NCBI GenBank assembly: GCA_023614405.1
Contig: CM042688.1
Coordinates: 443,786,028-443,850,027, forward strand
Length of the DNA stretch: 64,000 nt
Direction: 5' to 3'
From: Avena insularis
Taxonomy: Eukaryota; Streptophyta; Magnoliopsida; Poales; Poaceae
Below, one piece after another: positions 36,201-47,061 of this stretch; positions within the stretch are counted from its first letter, which is position 1, and every line of letters starts with the position of its first letter. Below the pieces are notes generated by a model, which saw only the letters and a program-made list of their open reading frames with translations, was not told the origin of the DNA and did no database searches. The translations under genes were made by a program, and so were the position numbers.

Positions 36201-37775
36201 GCATGTCTATTCTTTTCATTAACCACAGTTAGAGTCATTGCATGTGCGTTCTTTTCACAAACCACATATGGATCCACCAGAGTCATTGCATGTCTGTTCC
36301 TTTCATTAACCACAACTAGTGTCATTGGATGACTGTTCTTTTCACAAACCAAATGGATGCACCAGTGTCACTGGATGTGTGTTCTTTTCATTAACCACAG
36401 TTAGAGTCATTGCATGTGTGTTCTTTTCACAAACCACATATGGATCCACCAGCGTCATGGCATGTCTGTTCTTTCATTAACCGTAGCTAGAGTCATTGCA
36501 TGTCTGTTCTTTTCACAAACCACATGGATCCACTAGTGTCATTGCATGTGTGTTATTTTAATAAACCACAACTAGAGTCATTGCATGTGTGTTCTTTTCA
36601 GAAACCACATATGGATCCACCAATGTCATTGCATGTCTGCTCTATTCTTTAACCACAACTAGTGTCATTGCATGTCTGTTCTTTTCATAGACCACATATG
36701 GATCCACCAGTGTTCATTGCATGTGTGTTCTTTCACAAACCACATATGGATCCACCAGTGTCATTGCATGTGTGTTCTTTTCATTAACCACATCTAGTGT
36801 CATTGCATGTGTGTTCTTTTCACAAACCACATATGGATCCACCAGAATCATTGCATGTCTCTGTTCTCTTCATTAATTGCAACTAGTGTCATTCCATGTA
36901 TGTTATTTTCATAGACCTTATATGGATCCACCAGATTTCATTGCATGTGTGTTCTTTTCACAAACCACATATGGATCCACTAGTGTCATTGCATGTGTGT
37001 TCTTTTCATTAACCACAGCTAGAGTCATTGCACGTCTGTTCTTTTCACAAACCACATGGATCCTCCAGTGTCATTGCATGTGTGTTCTTTTAATAAACCA
37101 CAACTAGAGACATTGCATGTGTGTTCTTTTCACAAACCACATATGGATCCACCACTGTCATTGCATGTCTGTTTTTTCATTAACCACATCTAGAGTCATT
37201 TCATGTGTGTTCTTTTTGCAAACCACATATGGATCCACCAGTGTCATTGCATGTGCGTTCTTTTCACAAACCACATAAGGATCCAACAATGTCATTGCAT
37301 GTGTGTTCTTATAATTAACCACATATGGATCCCCTAGTGTCATTGCATGTGTGTTCTTTTCATTAACCAAAGCTAGAGTCATTGTATGTCTGTTCTTTTC
37401 ATAGACCACATGTGGATCCACCGGTGTCATTTCATGTGTGTTCTTTTCACAAACCATATATGGATCCACCGGTGTCATTGCATGTGTGTTCTTTTCACAA
37501 ACCACATATGGATCCACCGGTGTCATGGATCCACTAGTGTCATTGCATGTGTGTTCTTTTCACGCACCACATATAGATCCACCAGTGTCATTGCATGTGT
37601 GTTCTTTTCATTAACCACATATGGATCCACCAGTGTCATTGCATGTGTGTTCTTTTCACAAACCACATATGGATCCAGTAGTGTCATTGCATGTATTTCT
37701 GTTCATTAACCACATATGGACCCCCTAGTGTCATTGCATGTGTGTTGTTTTCATTAACCACCACTAGAGTCATTG
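21241..37775. repeat. Satellite array, middle block
   Basis: The same 48/39-bp units as the left block continue. The first 1.7 kb (21241-22990) matches 1276-2985 unit by unit, including the AACCCGCATA variant at 22561 (2581 on the left). The middle block also carries clusters of a subfamily with TTCTTCTCACAAACC and CAGTGAATG (for example 25960-26060, 28640-28790, 34080-34250). It ends inside a 39-bp unit at ...ACTAGAGTCATTG where the LTR element begins. No host gene is present. Confidence 0.95.
24560..35900. repeat. About 5.7-kb higher-order repeat, two copies
   Basis: About 24560-30340 and about 30340-35900 share the same order of variant units. Anchors: GTATTGCATG at 24905 and 30691 (offset 5786), TCGACATCTA at 25591 and 31289 (5698), the CAATAAC variant at 27601 and 33261 (5660), and GCCTTTGGATG at 28578 and 34029 (5451). 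The shrinking offset shows loss of one or a few units at several points in the second copy. Long stretches between anchors differ by few bases. Confidence 0.85.
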
Positions 37776-40700
37776 TGTAGCATCCCATCTGTCTAACATC
37801 TGTAATGCTACATGGTCTAATAATAAAATGCTACTTCCTACATATAATTTCTGCATCATAATTATATGATGCTCATGTCATCATGCCACCTTGCATTTGA
37901 GCATCATATAAAACCCTTTTCATTTGGTTCTTCTCTCATATGCATTAGTAATTGTATTTGGCTCTTGATATATTGTATTTGGTTCTTGATAAATGCTTGA
38001 TGCCCAAGTTGAGTTGGGGGCATATCTTTTATTAAACTCTATCACCTTTCTTTGTCACCACCTTATAATTCCACCATCCTAATTACCCATGAGCTTTTAC
38101 TTCTTTTGGCATTTAATCTAGCTCATGTGGGTTGGGACGGATCCAATTCTATTTTTTTCCCTTAGCTTGGCCTTACTCCATATTTTGGAATGCATGTGCA
38201 TAAATGCCATGATCATTGTTTTGTTCTCACAAGATAAAACATGACATTTAAACCCTAACCCTAACTCACCTCTCTCTAATCCTCTCTTTAAACCCTAACC
38301 CTAACTCACCTCTCTCCATGCCGAGCACTCCTAGCTGCTCTCCCTCTCTCATTCTTTCTCTCTCTGCCAACCATGGACCCACCCAGCTACCATCTACTCC
38401 CTAATCTAAACCGAACCATCCCTCTAACCTAACCCTAGCCGAGCAGTCCTTGCTCTACCACCCGAGACTCCCTCCTCTCTGTTTTCTCTCTCTCATGACA
38501 CTGGCTCCACTGACCACCACACTGGCCTAGCTACACCGCCCATGCCCTCCTAGCCCCAACTGCCCCCTGAGCCAAGACGAGGACATGCTCGTGGAGGAAA
38601 AAGGTGACCGAAGCCACCTTTTTCTCTACCCCGCTCCCCCACGGCACCTCTCCTCTCCCGTCCATATACACTCCCCATGCCTCCTCTGCCGCACCAGATC
38701 TACCCCAGGATGCTGCGTCGTTCCTCCCTTCTCCCCTGGCTCCACTTTCTTTCACCGCGGGCCACCGTCGGTGTCCACCACCGTTCCCTCGTACCAGCAG
38801 GCGGGCGTGGCGTGGAGGTTGTTGAGGAAGCCAGCGAGGTCCCTTGCGTCGCCCCCACACACGCCAGCGAGGAGGAGACGGTCTCCGCTTGACGCAGTTC
38901 ACCGACGACCACCGCAAACCCTAGCTCGCCGGCCGTCTGCTTCGTTGTCGTCCCGCTGCTCCCCGGCCCGATCCGTCACCACCGTCCTCTCCGCGGTGAG
39001 CCCTTGATCCTCTATGACATCCTCTCTATCTCTGGCACGGCCTGGTCTTGTTGTTCGTTTCACCAAACACGCTCTGTGCGCCGGTGGTCGCTGCTTCAGC
39101 TCGTCGCCGCGCCACGGCATGCCTTACCTAGCCGTCGATTCCCCTCCTAACACCAACCCCTTGGCCACCGCAGCGGTAGCCGCCAAGGCCAAGGCATGAG
39201 GTCGCTGGTTCGACCCTCGTTCTGCTGCGCCTCGCCGAGCACCGATCCGTCGTAAAACGAAGAGAAATAGCAGCTTGGCATTTTGCAAATACCCCCCCCC
39301 ACAATCTTTTTCCTTAACCCGCGGTACACCAGGCCCCACCGGTCAGCCCTTCAACCTTTTTACAGAAAAGCACCCGCGTTTTCGTAATCCCTAACCCGCG
39401 CTCCCACCGGACCCCACCTGTCAGCCGCAGTGGCAAACCCCTTCACCCCCGCTGGCGCGTGGGACCGCTCTAGCATAGGGTCCACCTGTCATTCACTGCG
39501 GCTGGGCATACTCACGGTGCAAAAGGTTTTCCGACGCCATGTCTCGCCCAAGATCGGCCCCCTCACCGATCGGGCTAGCTGCTTCTGTGTACAAAAAGTC
39601 TCTCTGTAATTCTGTTTTAATAAAACAATTCCTAAAATGTTTAAATACAAATTTAAAACTGTTTTTAATAACTTTTGAATTCTAATAGCAACTTATATGA
39701 GAGCAAAACATGACTAAAACTTAATAAAATGCTTTATCCTTGTATCCCACACCTCACCCATGCCATGCTACTTTATTGCCATGTAAATTGTGCATCATTC
39801 ATCATGGCATGTTTGTTTGCTTGTCGCGTTTTAATTCATATGCTTGTGCACATTATTAATGTTGTCCCTTGTTTGTTTGGTTCTTCTTCGAATAGACGCT
39901 GAGGAGGGGATATATCAGGAATCCTAGGAGCACTACCCAGATCCGACTCTCGTTTCAACTGAGCTGCCGGGCAATCACTACCACATGCTTGCATACATAT
40001 AGTACTTATTGCCTCTATCTTATTCTTGCATCATTGAGTCGCGAATGCATTAAATGGAATCCCAAGTACTGCATAGCCTTTACTTTTAAACCCCACCTAA
40101 GCTTGTTCCTCCATCCCATGAGCCATTACTACAGGAGTTGTTTGAGCCATGCGGGTCGTAGAACAGCATGTGTAGGGTATGTGAGTGTCTGATGGATAAC
40201 GAGGTACCTAAACAACTTAACCGGAGTAGTAATGGGATAACTAATGAAAGTGGCACCGGTGGGCAATATATGCTATTTGGTTTTTCATGCTCACTTGTGT
40301 CCCATAGGACTCCGAGTACTTGATTCCTGTTCCTTGACTATTCACACTATCCACATCCGGGAGGCCTTATGGACCCCCTGAGCCAGAGCTTGATTCATTC
40401 TTATTTCTTGGGGCCACAAAGTAGTTTGGGGCTTTATTACTATCCTGTACTTATGCCATGCTTTACTGCTTTATTTAAGATTGTGCGAGCAGCACCTATA
40501 CTGTTTTGGATGCGGAGTGTTTTCGCGGTATCGACAAGCCCAGTCACACTTTCGGGTTCCCAGTCATTTACAGCCATTGACGCAAACCTTGCGTCCGTAT
40601 CGGAGCCGGCCAACTTCGTTGCGGGTAGCTTAATGGGGTGGCCCCCTGAAATATTTCTGAATCCTTTGATCGCTTTGTCGTCAATGCCTTGTTAGGTTTT

Positions 40701-41696
40701 GATTTGGTTTTTCCGAGGTTGATCGAGTGTGTGTTGCTATTTGTGCACCCCTGTAGGGTAAATCTTTCTGAAAACCGTGTCCGCGGTTATGGACGACTTG
40801 GAGCATAGTTTCTTGATCATAAACAAGTATAACTAAAGTACCGCTTTTAATATGACTAAGTAACTGACTAGTAATTAGTGCAACACTCATGGAATGGTTA
40901 ATAAAACTTCCAATGGATGGGTTGTTCGTCCGCTTTCTCGTTGGTAAGTGAGAAGGAGGATGGATTTGTTACTTTATACTGTTATAACTGTTGTTTTTAA
41001 TTAACGGACATCCGTCTATCATTGGTTAGGCAGATGGTTAGCGAGTATCTATAGACTTGTTAGTTATTATCTTTTGCTGCAATTGCGTCACCCCAGGTAT
41101 ATGTCCCCTTTAGAGGCATAAAGACTTGCTGAGTACCCCTAGGGTCTCACACGATAAATTGTTTGATTCAGATGAACAGGTGTATTCGCAAGATGGATAC
41201 TAGGTGGAGGAGACGGATGATGTTGGCAATGATCACTCGGTGTAGAGATTTCGGGGATGGGGATCCGCGAGATCTGTGGGCGGGATGTGTTTATTTATGT
41301 GGCATCTTATGCCAATTTGCTTCTTATCCGTACTCGGGTCGTGTTTTCCGCTTCCGCCTGATACTCTGATGTTTGATGTATGAGGATCTATCCTAAACTA
41401 TTATCTCTATCTAGGATATTTGGATCTTGCCGTATGGCATTGCAATATTTCTATTTCTTTTAGATGGAATGGCTCTGGAAACTGTTGTATGGTGGCTTGC
41501 ATACATACTCACTTGTGTATGTAGTTGATCCCTTCGCCTGCCGATTACGCCGCTCATTCTTGTCCCGATGTTCTAAAAGTGGTTAGGACGGCCGAAAGGT
41601 TTACCTGTGAGTGGCCCCTAGCCCCACCGTACTATTTTAACCACTTTCGCTCATCCAGGCATGCAACTTAGAGCGTAATTCACCGAGGTAGTTACA
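37776..41696 (+). repeat. 5' LTR (3921 bp)
   Basis: It starts TGTAGC and ends GTTACA. A TATA-like ATATAAAA at 37906-37913 could be the promoter. Compared with the 3' LTR it has an extra 1.14 kb (about 39049-40190) and lacks about 0.33 kb present at about 47530-47865. At that second point it instead has a 40-bp duplication of TTTAAACCCTAACCCTAACT (38247 and 38287). The first 120 bp shows four mismatches to the 3' LTR. Small ORFs inside (GC-rich 38530-39340, 40369-40695) have no domain, are shared with the other LTR in part, and I do not call genes. Confidence 0.95.
37906..37913 (+). promoter_or_regulatory. TATA-like box of the 5' LTR
   Basis: ATATAAAA lies 130 bp inside the LTR in GAGCATCATATAAAACCC, and is kept at 47192-47199 in the 3' LTR. 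It is the best visible promoter candidate. The transcription start was not determined. Confidence 0.4.
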
Positions 41697-41698
41697 AT

Positions 41699-41710
41699 TG
41701 GTATCAGAGC
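41699..41710 (+). promoter_or_regulatory. Primer binding site (initiator Met tRNA)
   Basis: TGGTATCAGAGC lies two bases after the 5' LTR. It is the standard complement of the 3' end of plant initiator Met tRNA, from which minus-strand DNA synthesis starts. Confidence 0.93.
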
Positions 41711-42561
41711 CATCCCGCCCTTCAGGGTCTCAGCCAAATGGTCGTTGTTAGTCTAGCAAATATTTTGGTAGCTATGTATACTAGGGAAAAACAAAACTTG
41801 AGAGTAGGACTGCTGCCATTTTTCTTCTTACCCACCCACCCACCCTTTTCTGGTAAGGAAGTGTAACATTTTCAATCCTCTTCTAAAATTCAAACTAGGA
41901 TTCACGTGTTCTGGGTTCCGTAGTACCATAGGTTTTGTGTGTGTGTGTAATTCCTTGTCTATCTGTTGCATCCAACTTGTTGTCGCTATCTGTCTTTTGG
42001 TTATCAACTGTCGGTACATTCCATATCGACAGGCTTTTGTAAACCGACGCGATCTATTTGATTCGTTGTATACCGGCGCGATATGTCTTACTCTTTGTTA
42101 TCCGACGCTATCTAGTTTGGGGTGTTCGTTCCGTAGTTACTAATCTTTAGGTTCATCTTAAACAGAAGGTGCCGGGATATGTGTTTTGCTTATTCATGTG
42201 CGGAGTAATGATTTGAGTGCGGGATGGAGTCGCGACCATATCACTACTTTTATCATTCACTCTTGTATATTGAATTGGTAGAGTTACTAATCTTGATTCT
42301 TTAAGTGGTTTTGCGCATATAGTGGTATTTTAATGCCGAAATATGCGGAAAATTTTTCTTTGATAGTTTTGTGTACCACACTCCCTGTTCAATCGTGTGC
42401 GATATACTTAATATCTTCTAGGTGCTTTGAACTTTGTTGATAGTCTAATATCATCTTAGTAATTTGTATCCTTTAATCTCGGTTAATTCCATTTTGGTAC
42501 TATTTTGGATTATTATTATTCTCCATTATGGTACTGACTTGTGTTTTATATCAATCACAGG
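41711..42561 (+). other. Retrotransposon untranslated leader
   Basis: This 850-bp stretch between the PBS and the gag ATG has no coding frame with known similarity. It includes a C-rich run ACCCACCCACCCACCC at about 41830 and a GT run near 41936. Packaging signals are expected here, but I cannot identify one. Confidence 0.6.
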
Positions 42562-43680
42562 ATGGCACCACCACGCTGTTCTGAGGAGGACATACCACCT
42601 GAACTAGGGGCTGCGTTGGCAAGTATTTCTAATGCCTTGGGAGCAATGCAGCAGAACCAGCAGCGATTTGAAGAAAGTGTCAGGAGGAATGAGTTTGTTC
42701 CGCTACCTCCACCTCCCAAGCGAGGAGACATCAAGAGTTTTCTGAAGTTCAACCCGCGCCACTTTGAGGTGCCTGATCAGCCTCTGGACGCAGATGATTG
42801 GCTGTGTGAGATGTCAAGGTTACTGATGACTGCTGATGTTCCTGAGCAAGAATGGGTAAAATGTGCCACTCACCTTCTGAAGGGAGATGCAGCTCTGTGG
42901 TGGGAGAATTACCTGAAGGCAAACCACTCTGAGTTTCAGCCTACTTGGGAACAGTTTCACTGGAGCTTTCAAAGAGCAATATCTGTCAGAAATTGTCATG
43001 GAAAGGATGAAGGAAGTGTTTCTCAACCTCAAGCAGGGCATTCAGAATGTCAATACCTATATCAGGAACTTCATGAACCTTTCTCGGTATGGTGGCGATG
43101 AGATCTCTGATGACAAGAAGAAGAAAAAGAGGTTCAGACAAGGGCTCAATGCATCTATTAAATATGCAATCACTCATGCAAGGCCGGGGTCTTTTCTAGA
43201 ACTCCAACATACAGCTCTGCAGGAAGAAGCAAGTAGGCAAGTGTTTGAGGGGTCCAAGAAACACAGCCGCGACGCAGCAAGCTCTTCTGCTATGACAGCT
43301 CCTTCTAAGCGCCGCGTGTGGGTTCCTAACACCCCACCGTCGCTCCCGGCTCCACCAAGACCTTCAAGCTATGTGACAAGGCCACCAAACTCCTTCACTG
43401 CTGCTCCCAGGGGCTACAACCACAACTACCCTGGAGCGCCTGGCGGAGTCCCTGGCTATGTTGCTCCACATCCACCTGGTGCTTGTTACACTTATTGGAA
43501 CACTGGACATCAACACTGGAATTGTCCAATGAACAACAAAGCTCTTCCTCCACCACCTCCAAGACCTGCGGCAAGCTCTTCTATGGTTCGTGCACCTCCA
43601 CCGCGGGCCCTCAACATCAAAACCAAGCCCGGGTCTACTGTTGCTCGTGCCAACTGTGTCAACGTCGCTCAAGGTGAGCA
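42562..43680 (+). pseudogene. gag (capsid and zinc-knuckle) region
   Basis: Capsid blocks are LKFNPRHFEVPDQPLDADDW, ATHLLKGDAALWWENY and, after the frameshift near 42980, [37 protein letters not shown] Pro-rich stretch leads to the zinc knuckle at 43484-43525: [14 protein letters not shown]. The second Cys of the usual CX2CX4HX4C is Tyr (TAT at 43493-43495), so metal binding should be lost. The capsid would package the element RNA in a cytoplasmic particle. Confidence 0.85.
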
Positions 43681-44090
43681 TGCACCTGGATTTGTGATGG
43701 GTATGCTTCCTGTTAACTTAGTTCCTGCACGAGTTTTGTTCGATTCTGGTGCATCGCATTCTTTTGTTTCTCACAAGTTTGCAAATGAGAATGAGTTATC
43801 AATGGATCCTCTCCCTAAACGGTTAATGGTCCTTTCTCCTGGAGCAACAATGGCATCTTCTAAAATCAGCCATGGCAATCAAATTGAGATTGGTGGTTCT
43901 TTGTTCCCGGCTTCCTTAATTATTCTGGGCAATTCTGACATTGATGTTATCTTGGGCATGGATTGGTTAACAGCAAATGCAGCTGTGATTGATTGTACTG
44001 AACGCTCGGTTTCTTTGAAAATTCCTGAAGGCCATATAGTCTATTCTCCAAGTCTGACTCCTGCAATTCAGCTTTTCTCTTTGGCGGCTC
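43681..44090 (+). pseudogene. Retroelement aspartic protease region
   Basis: The active-site block is [13 protein letters not shown], with the catalytic Asp at 43742-43744, followed by [16 protein letters not shown], the typical second block of plant Ty3/gypsy proteases. It would cut the gag-pol polyprotein. This segment itself is open and the motif is intact, but it lies downstream of the gag frameshift. Confidence 0.88.
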
Positions 44091-44109
44091 TGAATGATGA
44101 TGCTATGGA

Positions 44110-44905
44110 AGCTATTCAAAGTGTTCCGGTGGTTTGTGAGTTCCCAGATGTCTTTCCTGAAGAGTTACCGGGTATGCCTCCTGACCGAGAGGTCGAGTTT
44201 GTGATTGGGCTTGAACCTGGTACCGCTCCTATCTCCAAGCAGCCTTATAAAATGGGTCCTGCTGAGTTGGCTGAACTCCAACGTCAGCTAGATGAACAAG
44301 AGAAGTTGGGTTTCATTCAGCACAGTACTTCTTCTTGGGGTAGCCCAACCATCTTTGTGAAGAAGAGAGACAAGACTGATAGACTTTGTGTTGACTATCG
44401 GGCTCTCAATGCTAAAACCATCAAGAATAAATATCTCCTTCCGCGGATTAATGATCTCTTCGATCAGCTAGCTGGAGCTGTGGTATTCTCTAAGCTCGAT
44501 TTGAGAAGTGGATATCATCAAATCAAGATTCGCAAAGAAGATGTTCCCAAAACAGCTTTCACCACCCGCTATGGCCTGTATGAGTACACGGTCATGTCTT
44601 TCGGTCTCACCAACGCACCTGCCACCTTCTCGAGGCTTATGAACTCGGTTTTCATGGAGTATCTTCATAAGTTTGTTGTGGTCTATCTGGATGACATCCT
44701 AGTCTATTCTAAGTCAAAGGAAGAACATGAAGAACACCTTCGGTGTGTCCCTAAACAAGCTTCATGAGAACTGCCTGTATGCAAAGTTCTCCAAGTGTGA
44801 GTTTTGTCTACCTCAAGTCACCTACCTTGGTCACGTCATCTCTGCCAAGGGCATTGCCGTCAACCCAGAAACTGTTAAGACAATTGTTGACTGGCTTCCA
44901 CCCAT
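44110..44905 (+). pseudogene. Reverse transcriptase region
   Basis: Family blocks are [61 protein letters not shown] and the active site YLDDILVYS (YLDD at 44684-44695). A frameshift near 44745-44755 follows EEHLR. Another frame continues [28 protein letters not shown] and DWLPPINVKEVRSFLGL. The catalytic motif is intact but the frame is not. Confidence 0.92.
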
Positions 44906-45480
44906 AAATGTCAAAGAAGTCCGGAGTTTCCTTGGTTTGTCTAGTTACTGCCGTCGCTTCGTTCAGAATTTCTCGAAGATTGCGAAGCCTCTTACCGATC
45001 TCCTCAAGAAAGGTAAGAAATACCTTTTGACTCCTGCATGTCAAGCAAGCTTTGAAACACTCAAAGAGAGGCTCACTTCCACACCAGTCTTGATTCCTCT
45101 AGATACATCAAAGCCTTTCCAGATATTCTGTGACGCCTCCTTGCAAGGATTGGGTGCAATCCTTACGCAAGAAAAACAAGTTGTTGCTTATGCCTCTTGA
45201 CAGTTGAAGATGCATTAGGTTAACTATCCTACACATGACCTCGAACTCGCAGCAGTTGTCTTTGCTTTGAAAGTATGGAGGCACTACTTGCTTGGCAACC
45301 GTTGTGAGATCTTTTCTGATCACAAGAGTCTGAAGTATATCTTCACACAGCCTGATCTCAACCTTTGTCAGAGAAGGTGGATTGAAGCAATTAATGATTT
45401 CGATTTGACCATCAACTATACTCCGGGAAAAGCTAATGTGATGGCCGATGCTCTCAGCCAAAAAGCTTATGTCAACAACC
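44906..45480 (+). pseudogene. RNase H region
   Basis: RFVQNFSKIAKPLTDLLKKG leads to FQIFCDASLQGLGAILTQ (first catalytic Asp in CDAS). VVAYAS is then followed by TGA and, five codons later, TAG, both inside the conserved stretch before [55 protein letters not shown] complete the domain. It would remove RNA from the RNA-DNA hybrid. Confidence 0.9.
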
Positions 45481-45699
45481 TCATGGTGGAAGAACAACAG
45501 CCTCTCTTGTGTGAGGAATTCCGCAAGCTCAACCTTGAAATTGTGGATCAAGGGTATCTTCTGAATCTTCTGGCAACCCCTCTCTTGGAAGAAAAAGTTC
45601 GCTCCATTCAACTTGTTGATCCTTACACTAAAAATATCATCTCCAACATTCAGCTTCCGAAGTATGAGTCCTTCCATGTCGACGACCAAGGCGCTCTTT

Positions 45700-46520
45700 T
45701 CTTTGAACACCGGATGTTTGTTCTGAACTACCCGGGTCTAAGAGAGCAAGTTCTTAAGGAGGCGCATGATTCTGTTCTTTCTATCCACCCTGGCAGCACT
45801 AAGATGTACATGGACTTGAAAACACAGTATTGGTGGCCTGGGTTGAAATGATATTGTGCCAAGTATGTCTCGGAGTGTGATGTCTGCCGCAGAGTTAAAG
45901 CTGTCCATCAGAAACCTTCCGGTCTTCTACAGCCATTGAAGCCTCCGGAATGGAAATGGGAGAAAGTAGAGATGGACTTCATAACTGGCTTTCCAAGGTC
46001 GCAGAAGGGCAACAATGCAATCTTTGTTGTCATCGATAGACTTTCTAAAGTGGCTCATTTCTTTCCCGTCAAGGAAACAATTTCTGCAATTCAGTTGGCT
46101 GAGCTCTATATCAACAGAATTGTCTCTCTGTATGGGGTTCCTCTTGAGATCAGCTCAGACCGTGGAAGCATCTTCACTTCCAAGTTCTGGGGAAGTTTCC
46201 AAAATGCTTTGGGAACAAAGTTGAACTTCAGCACATCTTACCACCCTTAGTCACAAGGGCAAGTTGAAAGTATCAATCAGATTCTGGAAGACATGCTTCG
46301 TGCTTGTGTTATCTCTTTTGGCATGAAGTGGGAAGAATGTATTCCGTATGCTGAATTCTCTTACAACAACAGCTTCCAGAAAAGTCTAACGATGGCACCA
46401 TTTGAGGTTCTCTATGGTCGCAAATGCAGAACTCCGATTGGTTGGTCGGGCGCAGGTGAAAGAACATTGTTTAGCCTCGACATTGTAACTCAAGCGGAGG
46501 AGAAGGTTCACATTATTCTT
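45700..46520 (+). pseudogene. Integrase region
   Basis: The zinc-binding HHCC part is [11 protein letters not shown], then WWPGLK, a TGA at 45849-45851, and CDVC. The catalytic core shows EMDFITG (Asp 45974-45976), [13 protein letters not shown] (Asp 46158-46160) and GQVESINQ (Glu 46266-46268), so the D-D-E triad is kept. TAG at 46248-46250 sits just before SQGQVE, where relatives have Gln. PFEVLYGRKCRTPIGW follows. Confidence 0.92.
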
Positions 46521-47023
46521 GAAAATCTAAAGGTTGCTCAAATTCGCCAGAAGAGCAACTATGACAGAAAGCACACGGACATGGAGTATGTCCCTGGTGA
46601 TCTCATTTACCTTCGTGTCACTCCCATGAGAGGCACGCACCGCTTTGGTATCAAAGCAAAGCTGGCTCCTAGATACATCAGTCCTTTCAAAGTTCGTGGA
46701 AGAAGAGGAGAAGTCCCTTATGCTCTTGAGCTCCCTGAGAAACTCAAGGTCCATGATGTTTTCCATATCTCTCAAATCAAGAAGTGCTTCAAGGATCCCG
46801 GCGGGACCGTGGACCATGAGCTCATCAATCTCCAAGAAGACCTGTCTTATCAAGAACACCCCACAAAAATTCTAGAAGTCATAGAAAGAAAGACTCGCAA
46901 CAAGTCTATGAAGTTCTGCAAGGTGTAGTGGTCGCACCATTCCGTTGATGAAGCCACTTGGGAACGCGAGGATGAGCTCCGTGCCAAGTATCCTACCCTC
47001 TTCGTGTCTTCTTCTTCTTCCTA
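46521..47023 (+). pseudogene. Integrase C-terminal and chromodomain-like tail
   Basis: VPGDLIYLRVTPMRG, LAPRYISPFKV, LHDVFHISQ-type block (KVHDVFHISQIKKCF) and RKTRNKSMKFCKV precede a TAG at 46926-46928. WSHHSVDEATWEREDELRAK follows in the same frame. This last part resembles the chromodomain-like tail of plant chromoviruses, which may guide integration to certain chromatin. The assignment to a given clade is not certain. Confidence 0.75.
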
Positions 47024-47050
47024 GAATCTCGGGGCGAGATTCCTGTTTAG

Positions 47051-47061
47051 TGGGGGAGAGT
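47051..47061 (+). promoter_or_regulatory. Polypurine tract
   Basis: The TGGGGGAGAGT stretch directly precedes the 3' LTR, at the place where plus-strand DNA synthesis is primed. Confidence 0.85.

Larger units (their letters stand above)
42562..47023 (+). pseudogene. gag-pol polyprotein reading frame, broken
   Basis: The frame starts MAPPRCSEED at ATG 42562, just after the leader. Blocks run in order through gag, protease, reverse transcriptase, RNase H, integrase and a chromodomain-like end, to a TAG at 47021-47023. Frameshifts lie near 42975-42990 in gag and near 44745-44755 after the RT active site. Nonsense codons are TGA 45198-45200, TAG 45216-45218, TGA 45849-45851, TAG 46248-46250 and TAG 46926-46928. 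By family comparison four are C-to-T type changes (Arg CGA twice, Gln CAG twice) and one is Glu GAG. After the final TAG the frame goes on NLGARFLFSGGEL into the polypurine tract, so even that stop may be secondary. Confidence 0.92.

Noticed and set aside
38247..38310. Telomere-like AAACCCTAACCCTAAC repeats in the 5' LTR
   Set aside because: Only two short runs are present in each copy, part of the LTR sequence and also present in the 3' LTR, with no longer telomeric tract.
39200..39225. B-box-like GGTTCGACCCT in the 5' LTR
   Set aside because: It has no T-arm pairing of useful length and no poly-T or A box nearby, so it is not supported as a Pol III element.
38531..39340. GC-rich ORFs in the 5' LTR (and matching ones at 48031-48730)
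   Set aside because: They overlap on both strands, carry no domain, and lie in LTR sequence that differs between the two copies by indels. They are more likely leader sequence.
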